Assembly: GCA_963665155.2 (NCBI GenBank) | Contig: CAXXFI010000002.1 | Coordinates: 1,585,218 to 1,649,217 of the forward strand | DNA from: UBA1141 sp963665155 | Lineage (GTDB): Bacteria; Chloroflexota; Dehalococcoidia; Lucifugimonadales; UBA3495 | DNA: 64,000 nt | Direction of reading: 5' to 3' | Part shown: positions 36,371 through 44,330 of the stretch, piece after piece | How the letters are laid out: every line of letters begins with the position of its first letter | How positions within the stretch are numbered: position 1 is the first letter of the stretch | Program-made: the position numbers and the translations under genes | Notes under the pieces: model-generated | The model's database searches: none | What the model was told of the DNA's origin: nothing | The model's input: only the letters and a program-made list of their open reading frames with translations

Positions 36371-36514
36371 ATGGAAGCATATTGCGTTAAGTGCCGAGCC
36401 AAAAAGGAGATCTCGAATCCCCAGGGTATTACCATGAAGAACGGCAAGCCCGCAACCCAGGGCGTTTGCCCGACCTGTGGGACCAAAGTGTTCCGTATCG
36501 GAGCCACTCCCTAA
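36371..36514 (+). CDS. DUF5679 zinc-ribbon protein
   Basis: 47 residues starting EAYCVKCRAKKEISNPQ, with two CxxC pairs (CVKC and CPTC) forming a small zinc ribbon around MKNGKPATQGV. This is the DUF5679 pattern, often found as a small stand-alone gene in Chloroflexota and Actinobacteria; role unknown. GAGGTG lies just before the ATG. A GC-rich hairpin (36549-36579, 11-bp stem) follows and may terminate transcription. Confidence 0.88.
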   Translation: MEAYCVKCRAKKEISNPQGITMKNGKPATQGVCPTCGTKVFRIGATP

Positions 36515-36548
36515 ATAACTAGCACCTGGGATATAGTCCTCGTGAGCC

Positions 36549-36579
36549 AGCCTGTGGGCGCTTCGTGTGCCCGCAGGCT
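36549..36579 (+). terminator. GC-rich hairpin after the DUF5679 gene
   Basis: AGCCTGTGGGC pairs with GCCCGCAGGCT over 11 bp with one G-T pair and a nine-base loop. There is no clear T-run after it, so terminator function is uncertain. Confidence 0.35.
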
Positions 36580-36623
36580 TACTCCAAATCCCGATGGGGT
36601 AGAAGACAAGCCGTTGCCAAAAT

Positions 36624-38607
36624 TGATTCCCTCGTAAAAACCCCTCGTCCTCCGGGGGCAATGGGAGGATAATGTGGGGAAAGGGCGTTGGGGCAGCGCC
36701 TGGCCGAGGGAGGGGAGGATGTTCCGAATACGAGACCCGCAAGAGAGCCTCTGGCAGTCCCAGTTCCTGGTGACGCCGAAGAAGGCTAAGCGTCTGGAGA
36801 GAAGTTGGGCCGAGGTTTTCCGAAACGAGGCGCTCCCCCTGATTGACGAGGAGCGCTTTGCTCCCATGTACTGCGTGGACAACGGCCGTCCCAACCGGGC
36901 GGTGCAGACCGTCCTTGGGGTCCACCTCCTCAAAGAGATGTTCAACCTCACCGACGATGAAGCTCTGGAACAACTAGAGTTCAACCTGCTCTGGCACCAC
37001 GCCCTGCGGCTGGACATCGAGGAGACCCACCTGCCCCAGAAGACCCTCCACAACTTCCGAGTTCGCCTGATGCAGCACGACGGTGGCCGGCTGGCTTTCC
37101 AGGAGACCACGGACCGGATCATCCAGGCGCTGGGCATACGCACCGGAAAGCAACGGCTGGACTCCACCCACATCATGAGCAACATCGCCACACTCACCCG
37201 GCTGGGCCTGTTCTGTGAGACGATGCGGTTGTTCCTGCGGGCCTTGCGCTGGGAGCACCCAGAGCTTCGCCCTGGGGTTCCGGAGGGCCTCCTAGGGCGC
37301 TATTTGAAGGAAGAAGACGAGGCGACCCACTACGAGGACGCCCGCACGGGGGAGGGTCGGCGACGCCTTTCGGTCTGTGCCCGGGACCTCTACCGGCTGG
37401 TGGACCGGTTCCATGGCACGACTGCTGCCCAGCTGGAGGAGTACCGGCTGCTGGAGCGGCTGCTGCGGGAGCAGTGCCATGTGGGCAAACACCGGGACGG
37501 GCGCCCCAGGGACGATGACGACGATGCTGGGGAATGCAAGGTGCCCGTGGCCTTGAAGGACCCGAAGCAGGTGTCCGCCGACTCGCTGCAATCGCCCCAC
37601 GACCCGGATGTGACCTACAGCGGCCACAAGGGGAAGGGGTACGAGGTGCAGGTGGCGGAGACCTGCCACGAGGAGAACGCCACCCAGCTCATCACCCACG
37701 TGGAGGTGACCCCCTCGAGTGGGAGCGACACCGACGTGAGCGTGCCGGTCGTTGACGGGCTCGCGGAGCGGAAGGTCCGACCGGACGAGCTCTTCGCCGA
37801 CACGGCGTATGGGTCGGGCCGCAATGCCTTCGAAGCCTCGCGCCGGGGAACGGAACTGGTGAGCCCGGTGGCGGGGTCGGCGCCGGGGAACTCGCACGAA
37901 GGAGAGGGTGACGGACCACCGCCGCTCACCGCCGCGGACTTTCAGATCGACGTCACAGGGGAGCAGGCCACGGTGTGCCCCGCCGGCCACCCGTCCATCG
38001 AGGAGCACGAGTTGGAGGATGCGCCGGAGCGGGTAGAGGTCCACTTTGCCAGGACAACATGCGAGCCCTGCCCCTTGCGGTCCCGTTGCCCAGTGAAGCT
38101 GGACCGGCGTGCGGGGGCCTACGTCCTCAAGGCGGACCTGGTGAAGGTGAACATCGAGCGGCGCCGGAGGGCCGAGGCCACCGAGGAGTGGCGCAAGCGG
38201 TATGCCATAAGGGCCGGGATCGAGGGAACGAACTCCGAGCTGAAGCGCGCCCACGGGCTTGGGCGCTTGCGGGTGCGAGGGGGCCGTCGGGTGCGGCTTG
38301 CCGTCTACCTGAAGGCGTTGGCGTGCAACTTCAAGCGGATGGTCCATGCACGCCTGGTGGAGATGGAGAACACGGCTCAGCGGGCGGTCGGGACGGCACC
38401 TGCGGTCACGGCCGCATGAGGGCGCCGCTCCACAGCTTCCACCGGGTGCCCTGAGCCACGGAAGGGGTACCGCAACGGGATCACGCTTGTCCTGAGCGCG
38501 GCAGATGGTGCGGTGAGGCCAGCAGCCGGCATCCCGTGGCCTCCTCCCTTCCAGGCCCCTTCGCACGCCAGGGTTCATCTCAAACAGGCCTTTTTGCGAG
38601 GGAATCA
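36624..38607 (+). mobile_element. IS1182-family insertion sequence with terminal inverted repeats
   Basis: TGATTCCCTCGTAAAAA at 36624-36640 is matched in inverse orientation by TTTTTGCGAGGGAATCA at 38591-38607, with one mismatch, enclosing 1984 bp and one intact transposase gene. No target duplication could be read with confidence from the flanks. Base composition is more GC-rich than the neighbours, which supports recent arrival. Confidence 0.8.
36674..38419 (+). CDS. IS1182-family transposase, intact
   Basis: 581 residues from GTG 36674 (GGGAGG 5 nt upstream) or 566 from ATG 36719 (GGAGG too close). Domains: N-terminal DUF772 helical part (FNLTDDEALEQLEFNLLWHH, LDIEETHLPQKTLHNFRVRL), DSTHIMSN carrying the first catalytic Asp, SPHDPDVTYSGHKGKGYEVQ, ELFADTAYGSGRNAFEA (second Asp), a CEPCPLRSRCP zinc cluster, and RAGIEGTNSELKRAHGLGRL (Glu). 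All catalytic parts are present and the frame is unbroken, so the element may be active. Confidence 0.93.
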   Translation: MGKGRWGSAWPREGRMFRIRDPQESLWQSQFLVTPKKAKRLERSWAEVFRNEALPLIDEERFAPMYCVDNGRPNRAVQTVLGVHLLKEMFNLTDDEALEQLEFNLLWHHALRLDIEETHLPQKTLHNFRVRLMQHDGGRLAFQETTDRIIQALGIRTGKQRLDSTHIMSNIATLTRLGLFCETMRLFLRALRWEHPELRPGVPEGLLGRYLKEEDEATHYEDARTGEGRRRLSVCARDLYRLVDRFHGTTAAQLEEYRLLERLLREQCHVGKHRDGRPRDDDDDAGECKVPVALKDPKQVSADSLQSPHDPDVTYSGHKGKGYEVQVAETCHEENATQLITHVEVTPSSGSDTDVSVPVVDGLAERKVRPDELFADTAYGSGRNAFEASRRGTELVSPVAGSAPGNSHEGEGDGPPPLTAADFQIDVTGEQATVCPAGHPSIEEHELEDAPERVEVHFARTTCEPCPLRSRCPVKLDRRAGAYVLKADLVKVNIERRRRAEATEEWRKRYAIRAGIEGTNSELKRAHGLGRLRVRGGRRVRLAVYLKALACNFKRMVHARLVEMENTAQRAVGTAPAVTAA

Positions 38608-39044
38608 TAGTTGTACGGCGCTTGCCTTGAACGGCCTAGGGCGGCCACAGTGATCAGATCAGAGTCCTCAGCCCGTCGGAAGCTTGATCTCTTCGAGCAA
38701 CCGGTAGGTGCCGTAAAGCATTTGCGGGTTTTGCCACAGCGCCGGCGGCCATTTTGAATCCAGCGAAACCTCAATTCTCAGCAAGCAAATGTTGCTGGGA
38801 ATTTTTCTATTGTGCAGTTCTTTCCTCTTCATTATTCAGCCGCTGTTCGGCCGCAGTAGTTCGGCGATCGCTGCTCGTTAAAGAACCCAGTTGCCGGATA
38901 TTCGCTCCGGCGATAGAATAAGGCACCGAACAAGCCCAAGCGCCGTCGTGCAATCCGGTAACCAGGATATATCCGCTGTCCTATAACACGAATAGGACGG
39001 AACTCCGGGCTGTAATCCAAGATTATAATGAGAAGGAGACGAAC
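38608..39044. other. Intergenic region right of the IS, no gene
   Basis: No protein-like ORF; 38830-39040 carries the promoter region of the next gene. Nothing further can be supported. Confidence 0.45.
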
Positions 39045-39350
39045 ATGACTCAACCTCAAGCCGCTCCCTGGCAAGTCGCCCTGGAAAAATCGGCCCCCGC
39101 TCTGCTAAAGGACACGACAGCGGTACGGGAAGCCATCATGAAGGACCGCGCCATTTCCATGAAGACCAAGACGCTGATGACCATGTTATGCGACGCACTC
39201 TTGGCCCACCCAGGCGGCGTAGCCACCATAGCTGGCCGGGCCCGGGCCATGGGCGCCACCGAAGAAGAGATTGCCGAGACCGTGGGTGTGGCATTTTTGA
39301 TGGGCGGACTGCCCGCCTTGGTGACCGGAGCCAATGCGTTTCAGGAGTAG
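39045..39350 (+). CDS. Carboxymuconolactone decarboxylase (AhpD-like) family protein
   Basis: 101 residues, AGAAGGAGA before ATG. It reads REAIMKDRAISMKTKTLMTM, LCDALLAHPGGVATIAGRAR, AMGATEEEIAETVGVAFLMG, the CMD fold. The usual CxxC disulfide of AhpD is absent (LCDALLAH instead), so peroxidase-type activity is unlikely, and a hydrolase/decarboxylase or unknown role is more probable. Followed by the aminotransferase gene 119 bp downstream. Confidence 0.85.
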   Translation: MTQPQAAPWQVALEKSAPALLKDTTAVREAIMKDRAISMKTKTLMTMLCDALLAHPGGVATIAGRARAMGATEEEIAETVGVAFLMGGLPALVTGANAFQE

Positions 39351-39469
39351 CCTGTCCCAGAACGGAGACTGAGCCTTTTCGTAGTTTTCTGCAGTAGCCG
39401 TGGCTGGAAATCATGAAGTTCCATGCCCAGGTCCAAAAACACGATCTGATACGGTTTCCAGGAGATGCC

Positions 39470-40374
39470 ATGACCGATCCCATAGTTTTCTTTAACGGGG
39501 AGCTTAAGCCGGAAAATGAAGTGGGGATCTCTATCCGCGACCGGGGTTTTATCTACGGCGATGCTGTATTCGACGCCACCCGCACGTTTAACGGACGGCC
39601 CTTCAGGCTAAGAGAGCATGTGCGCCGTCTATATAACTCCCTCCGTTACGTTCGCATTGACCCCGGGATGAGCATGGAGGAGATGGAGCGCCGCTCGCTG
39701 GACGTGGTGGAGCACAACTACCCCCTGCTGCCCCCCAACCAGGACATGTGGGTGATGCAACGCATCAGCCGGGGCGTGGAGGCGACCCAGCCCGGCGAAG
39801 AACAGCGGCCCACTGTGCTTATTGAGAGTCACGCCATCCCATTCGCCAAACGCGCCTCCCTTTACCGGGACGGCATCAGCGTCATTACTCCTTCGGTCCC
39901 CAGAGTGCCACCGCGCTTCATGAGTCCCCGGGCCAAGACCCATAACTACCTGAACCTGGTTCTGGGCGACCTGGAAGCCCAAGGCACCGACCCCGACTCT
40001 TGGGCGGTGCTGCTGGACGAAGACGGCAACCTGACCGAGGGAAAAGGTTCCAATATATTCTTGGTCAAGGACGGGGTGGTGGCCACGCCCAAGGGACAAT
40101 TTGTGCTGGAAGGCATTACCGAGTTGTCTTGGAACTGGCCGGTGGGCTGGGGCTGCACGCCGAAGAGAGGGACTTGAACCTATTCGACGCCTATACCGCC
40201 GACGAAGCGTTCCTTACCTCCACCAGCTTGTGCATATGTCCCATCTCAAGGTTCAATGGCGCGACCATCGGTCAGGGAGCAGTGCCCGGTCCGGTGACCC
40301 AGCAACTGATCTCCGCTTTCAGCGACGTCGCAGGCATGGATTACGTAAGTCAATACCTGTCCCATCTGCCCTAA
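39470..40374 (+). pseudogene. ilvE: Branched-chain aminotransferase (IlvE/class IV PLP), one-base frameshift
   Basis: ATG 39470 follows AGGAGATG. The first frame runs NGELKPENEVGISIRDRGFI, YGDAVFDATRTFNG, RAKTHNYLNLVLGDLEAQGT with the PLP lysine, and LTEGKGSNIFLVKDG, to VLEGITEL and soon a stop at 40177. The next frame gives RVVLELAGGLGLHAEERDLN, YTADEAFLTSTSLCICPISR and ends at 40374. Restoring one C in ACCGAG at about 40111-40114 reads VLEGITRVVLELA, a 301-residue normal IlvE. So the gene is intact except for one lost base, either real or a sequencing error. Confidence 0.85.
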
Positions 40375-40446
40375 TACGACGGTACACCACTCAAAATCCT
40401 GCCCCTTCATGAAACCAAGAGGGCGGGAAAATAACGGGAGGAACTG

Positions 40447-41346
40447 ATGGATCAAGGACTTACCGATGTTGTGGAATCAGGACCAGAGCTACTGGCCCAA
40501 GGTTTCGGATTTACCGAAGGTCCCCTATGGCATCCTGACGGTCACTGGGAATTCGTGGATATCCGCAAAAACACCATCCATAGCTTGAGGCCCGGCGGCC
40601 AGACCGAAACCGTGCGGGAAAACAGCGGTGCCTCCAACGGCATGACTTTTGATTTGCAGGGGCGGGTAATCGTCTGTGAGGGCGACAACCGGCGCATCAC
40701 CCGCCGGGAAGCCGACGGTGGCTACACTCCCATCGCCGAGCAGATTGGCGGGAAGAAAATCAATCGCCCCAATGACGTGGTATGCCGGTCCGACGGCAGC
40801 ATTTATTTCAGCGACCCCGCGGGCCGCCTCACTGCCGAAGAAAGAGAGTTGGATTACAGCGGCATCCACCGAATCGCCCCTGACGGTACGGTCACAAACG
40901 CCACCAGCGAGACCGAGTACCCCAATGGATTGGCTTTTTCCCCCGACGAAAGCATTCTTTACGTGTCCATCACCCGGTTGGACGACGGCTGCATTCAGGA
41001 GAAGGAACGAGGCGAAGTCTGCCCCCACCAATTTATTCGGGCCTTCGATGTCGCCGCCGATGGGTTGCTCAGCAACAATAGAGTTTTCGCCAATATGTTC
41101 TCGGCCGAAGACGGCGTACCCGACGGCATGAAGGTGGACATGGCCGGGCGGGTTTACTGCACCGGTGCGGAAGGCTGCTGGGTTTTCGACTCAGCGGGCA
41201 ACCAACTGGGCATCATCCGCCTGCCCGAGATCCCAGCGAACTGCGCTTGGGGTGAATCCGACAACCGGACCATGTTTTTCACTGCTCGCACGTCTGTATT
41301 CACCATGCGGATGAAATCCCCAGGCACCCCGATACATAAAGCCTGA
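40447..41346 (+). CDS. SMP-30/gluconolactonase/LRE-family protein
   Basis: 299 residues, GGGAGG before ATG. Motifs: GFTEGPLWHPDGHWEFVDI (metal Glu), NGMTFDLQGRVIVCEGDNRR, NRPNDVVCRSDGSIYFSDP (metal Asn), YPNGLAFSPDESILYVSI, VPDGMKVDMAGRVYCTG (metal Asp). Second member of this family in the window, only distantly similar to the one at 8.5 kb. Lactone hydrolase of unknown substrate. Confidence 0.88.
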   Translation: MDQGLTDVVESGPELLAQGFGFTEGPLWHPDGHWEFVDIRKNTIHSLRPGGQTETVRENSGASNGMTFDLQGRVIVCEGDNRRITRREADGGYTPIAEQIGGKKINRPNDVVCRSDGSIYFSDPAGRLTAEERELDYSGIHRIAPDGTVTNATSETEYPNGLAFSPDESILYVSITRLDDGCIQEKERGEVCPHQFIRAFDVAADGLLSNNRVFANMFSAEDGVPDGMKVDMAGRVYCTGAEGCWVFDSAGNQLGIIRLPEIPANCAWGESDNRTMFFTARTSVFTMRMKSPGTPIHKA

Positions 41347-41438
41347 GCCCGAGGCCAAATCTCCGAGTCGGAGCGCGGTGCCTGAACGCGGACACAGGCA
41401 GGGTTCAAAGGGTTCGATAATTATAGGGTAAGTGAATA

Positions 41439-42167
41439 ATGGCTACTGTGACCGAAATAGCCCAGGACATATACCGGATCAACATTGAGGCGCCCGGCTC
41501 CCCGGTGACCTATAGCTTCTTTGTGATCAAAGACGACCTGCCCACCCTGGTGGAAACCGGGATGAACCGGATGTTCGACGAGAGCCTGGAGGCGGTCAAG
41601 CAGATCATCGACCCGTCCACGTTGCGCTACGTGGTGGTGCCCCACTTCGAAGGCGATGAATGCGGTGCCCTGAACCAGTTCTTGGGGTTGGCGCCCAACG
41701 CCCAGCCTGTGTGCAGTCCGGTGGGGGCTCTTACCAACCTGACCGATTTTTCCATCAGGGAACCTATTGCCATGGAGGACGGCCAGATGCTGGACGTAGG
41801 GCAACACCGCTTGGAATGCTTGGTGACGCCCTACGTCCATACCTGGGACGGAATGCTGCCCTTCGAGCACACCACGGGCACCCAGTTCTGTTCCGATGTG
41901 TTCATTCAACCCGGACCAGGGCCAGCGACAACGGACGAAGCGGAGATCGAGGGGATGCTGGCCATGTATAAAATGATCGGCATTTTCCCATCCCGCGCTC
42001 ACTTGGACTCGGCGCTGGATAAAATTGAGGCGAAAAATCCCAAAGTCCTGGCATGCCATCACGGCAGTGTGGTTACCGGCCAAATACCGGCATACATGAA
42101 GGCTATGCGCGACGGAGACATTATCGGCGTAACCGAGTGGAATCCGATGCGGGAATCCAATAACTAG
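41439..42167 (+). CDS. Metallo-beta-lactamase-fold di-iron protein (flavodiiron/ODP-like)
   Basis: 242 residues. The di-iron ligands are present: HFEGDE (HxExD) near residue 70, YVHTWDG (His), CSDVF (Asp) and CHHGSVV (His). This HxExD form, instead of HxHxDH, is typical of the oxygen-binding di-iron proteins (FprA-type core) that reduce O2 or NO with flavodoxin partners. No flavodoxin domain is fused, so the electron donor must be separate. Confidence 0.85.
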   Translation: MATVTEIAQDIYRINIEAPGSPVTYSFFVIKDDLPTLVETGMNRMFDESLEAVKQIIDPSTLRYVVVPHFEGDECGALNQFLGLAPNAQPVCSPVGALTNLTDFSIREPIAMEDGQMLDVGQHRLECLVTPYVHTWDGMLPFEHTTGTQFCSDVFIQPGPGPATTDEAEIEGMLAMYKMIGIFPSRAHLDSALDKIEAKNPKVLACHHGSVVTGQIPAYMKAMRDGDIIGVTEWNPMRESNN

Positions 42168-42290
42168 AACTGGTTGCAATAAGTGATTTTTCTACCCTTA
42201 GACGCAACCCTTAGACGCATTCAAGTTGAATGAAATCCTCCAACCGGATTGGTGGAAAGGCTGTTGGATTAGTTCGCACTGGAGTTGGGT

Positions 42291-42586
42291 ATGGCATTCT
42301 ACGTGTACATGCTGCGTTGCGTCGACGGCTCATACTACACAGGCCATACGGACAAATAGAAGCCCGTTTGATAGCCCACCAAATGGGTCAAATTCCGGGG
42401 TACACCGAAGGTCGGCGTCCAGTTCATCTGGTATTTGTCGAGGAGGTCACTTCTAGACGGGTGGCCTTCGAGAGGGAGTGGCAAATAAAAGGTTGGTCCA
42501 GGGCGAAGAAACGGGCTATTATCAACCAAGATTGGCAAAATCTAGTCGGGCTTTCGCGAAGCCGTGGTTCGACAGGCTCACCATGA
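42291..42586 (+). pseudogene. GIY-YIG nuclease superfamily protein, one-base frameshift
   Basis: ATG 42291 codes FYVYMLRCVDGSYYTGHTDK then stop; one base on, the other frame codes IEARLIAHQMGQIPGYTEGR, VHLVFVEEVTSRRVAFEREW, QIKGWSRAKKRAIINQDWQN. Together they form a 98-residue UvrC N-terminal-like single-domain nuclease (GIY-YIG motif as VYM...YYTG). A lost base in GACAAATAG at about 42354 explains the break. The last seven codons and stop lie inside the left arm of the repeat at 42564. Confidence 0.82.
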
Positions 42587-42675
42587 GCGGAATAAGGATA
42601 GTTATGGTCTTAAAAACGTTGGTTGACTTACAGCCTTTATTTTTGACCCCGCTCATGGTGAGCCTGTCGAACCAC
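42564..42675. repeat. 27-bp perfect inverted repeat with 58-bp spacer (MITE-like)
   Basis: Arms 42564-42590 (starting GTGGTTCGACAGGCTCACCA) and 42649-42675 are exact reverse complements. The left arm supplies the end of the GIY-YIG reading frame. A diverged copy lies at 696-776. Confidence 0.93.
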
Positions 42676-42712
42676 CCGTAGGAGCATCAAATTTGAAACG
42701 AGCAACCAACCC

Positions 42713-43840
42713 ATGAACGATTACGATGCTATAGTCATCGGCGTGGGCGCTATGGGCAGCGCCACCGTCTACCACCTAGCCCGGCGCGGGTTGCGGGTAT
42801 TGGGGATCGAGCGCTACGACATACCCAACGAGATGGGCTCCTCCCACGGAATCTCCCGCATGATCCGCCTGACGTTACAAGAAGACCCGGCTTACGTGCC
42901 CTTGGTGCGCCGCGCCTATCAGCTTTGGCACGAGTTGGAAAACCTGTCCGGAGAACGGTTGCTCATTACCACCGGGTCCATTCGGGCAGGGCTGGAAGAC
43001 AGCCAGATGTTTCTGGGCTCCAAGGAGGCCTGCGAGGTCCACCACATAGCTTACGAAATCATGACCGGGCCCGAGGTGAACCGGCGCTTTCCCGGCTATA
43101 GGCTTTCCGAGGACACTATGGCAGTATACCAAGCCGATGGCGGCTTCCTCCTTTCCGAGCGGTGCATCGTCAATCACGTCGCCGCCGCTTTGGACTTGGG
43201 AGGCGAGGTACACGGTCGGGAACAAGCCCTCGACTGGGAACCGACCGCCGAAGGTGTCCGCGTCAGTACCGACCGGGGCACGTACACAGCAAATAACCTG
43301 GTGGTCTGTTCCGGAGCGTGGACATCCAAGGTTCTCCCTGAATTGGCCAAGTCAACGGTGGCGGAAAGGCAGGTCTTGGCCTGGTTTCAACCTCGTCGGC
43401 CGGAACTTTTCCGCCCCGATACATTCCCGGTTTTCGGCGTGATGGCTGAAGAAGGCCGTTTCTACGGTTTCCCGACCTACGGTATACCCGGCTTCAAGAT
43501 AGGCCGGACTCACCACTTGGACCAAGAGGTCGATGCAGACTTTGTGGACCGGGACATACACCTCGAGGACGAAGCAATACTGAGGAATTTCACCCAGCAG
43601 TACTTCCCCGAGGCCGCCGGACCGGCTTTGGCCCTGAAAACTTGCTTATTCACCAATAGCCCTGATGAGCACTTCATTATCGACACATTGCCGGACTTCC
43701 CTCAGGTCAGCGTCGCCGCCGGGTTTTCCGGCCACGGCTTCAAGCACAGCAGCACCGTGGGCGAGATAATGGCCGATCTGGTTCAGCACGGGGAGACCCC
43801 CCACGACATAGGACTGTTCCGTTTGGGCCGTTTCCAATAG
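42713..43840 (+). CDS. solA: FAD-dependent amine oxidase, monomeric sarcosine oxidase / N-methyltryptophan oxidase type
   Basis: 375 residues: DAIVIGVGAMGSATVYHLAR (FAD dinucleotide fold), GSSHGISRMIRLTLQEDPAY, LVVCSGAWTSKVLPELA, YGFPTYGIPGFKIGRTHHLD, and LKTCLFTNSPDEHFIID with the cysteine that links FAD covalently in MSOX/SolA, then FSGHGFKHSSTVGEIMADL. It oxidatively demethylates N-methyl amino acids to amine, formaldehyde and H2O2. Sarcosine is also a possible substrate of the reductase locus at the left end; the link is speculative. Confidence 0.87.
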   Translation: MNDYDAIVIGVGAMGSATVYHLARRGLRVLGIERYDIPNEMGSSHGISRMIRLTLQEDPAYVPLVRRAYQLWHELENLSGERLLITTGSIRAGLEDSQMFLGSKEACEVHHIAYEIMTGPEVNRRFPGYRLSEDTMAVYQADGGFLLSERCIVNHVAAALDLGGEVHGREQALDWEPTAEGVRVSTDRGTYTANNLVVCSGAWTSKVLPELAKSTVAERQVLAWFQPRRPELFRPDTFPVFGVMAEEGRFYGFPTYGIPGFKIGRTHHLDQEVDADFVDRDIHLEDEAILRNFTQQYFPEAAGPALALKTCLFTNSPDEHFIIDTLPDFPQVSVAAGFSGHGFKHSSTVGEIMADLVQHGETPHDIGLFRLGRFQ

Positions 43841-43958
43841 CCGTTGGGTTATTGTCCCTAGCCAACATTCATTCTTGATTAGCACCAGAAATATTTATTA
43901 AGGGCGGCTCGGTCTTAATCCAACAGGCTCAATCCAACAAGCATCGGGAGAGAAGATC

Positions 43959-44330
43959 TTGGTCTGGTTCATGGTTGCTTTGGGCGGTGCTGCCGGGTCG
44001 GTACTTCGATACGGAGCAAGTAGGCTGGCCGTCTCCCTGTTCGGACCGACCACTTTGCTGAACCCGTTTTTCGTCAACGTCACCGGTTCATTCGCTTTGG
44101 GTCTATTTCTGACTCTGGCATTGGAAAAGGTGTCGGTGCCCACGGAGTACCGGGCGTTGGTGGCGGTAGGGTTATTGGGGGGCTACACCACCTTTTCAAC
44201 CCTCAGCGTCGAGGCCATGCGCTTGGCCGAGTCGGGAGAAGTGCTAAAGGCCGGGATCAGCGTGGCAGGGAACATCGTGGTCGGCCTGCTGGCGGCCTAC
44301 CTGGGCATCCTGGCAGCCCGGGCCTTCTAG
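43959..44330 (+). CDS. fluC: Fluoride exporter FluC (CrcB)
   Basis: 123 residues with four membrane helices. Motifs: VALGGAAGSVLRYGASRLAV, NPFFVNVTGSFALGLFLTLA, VGLLGGYTTFSTLSVEAMRL. FluC forms dual-topology dimers that let fluoride leave the cell. TTG at 43959 follows GGGAGAG; ATG at 43971 is the alternative. No fluoride riboswitch was found in the 118 bp upstream. Its 3' end overlaps that of the ROCO gene by 4 bp (convergent). Confidence 0.93.
   Translation: MVWFMVALGGAAGSVLRYGASRLAVSLFGPTTLLNPFFVNVTGSFALGLFLTLALEKVSVPTEYRALVAVGLLGGYTTFSTLSVEAMRLAESGEVLKAGISVAGNIVVGLLAAYLGILAARAF

Noticed and set aside
37292..38608. Minus-strand 438-residue ORF over the intact IS1182 transposase
   Set aside because: It is an antisense shadow; the plus frame has all DDE motifs.
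43841..43958. Fluoride riboswitch upstream of fluC
   Set aside because: None of the conserved pseudoknot elements could be matched.
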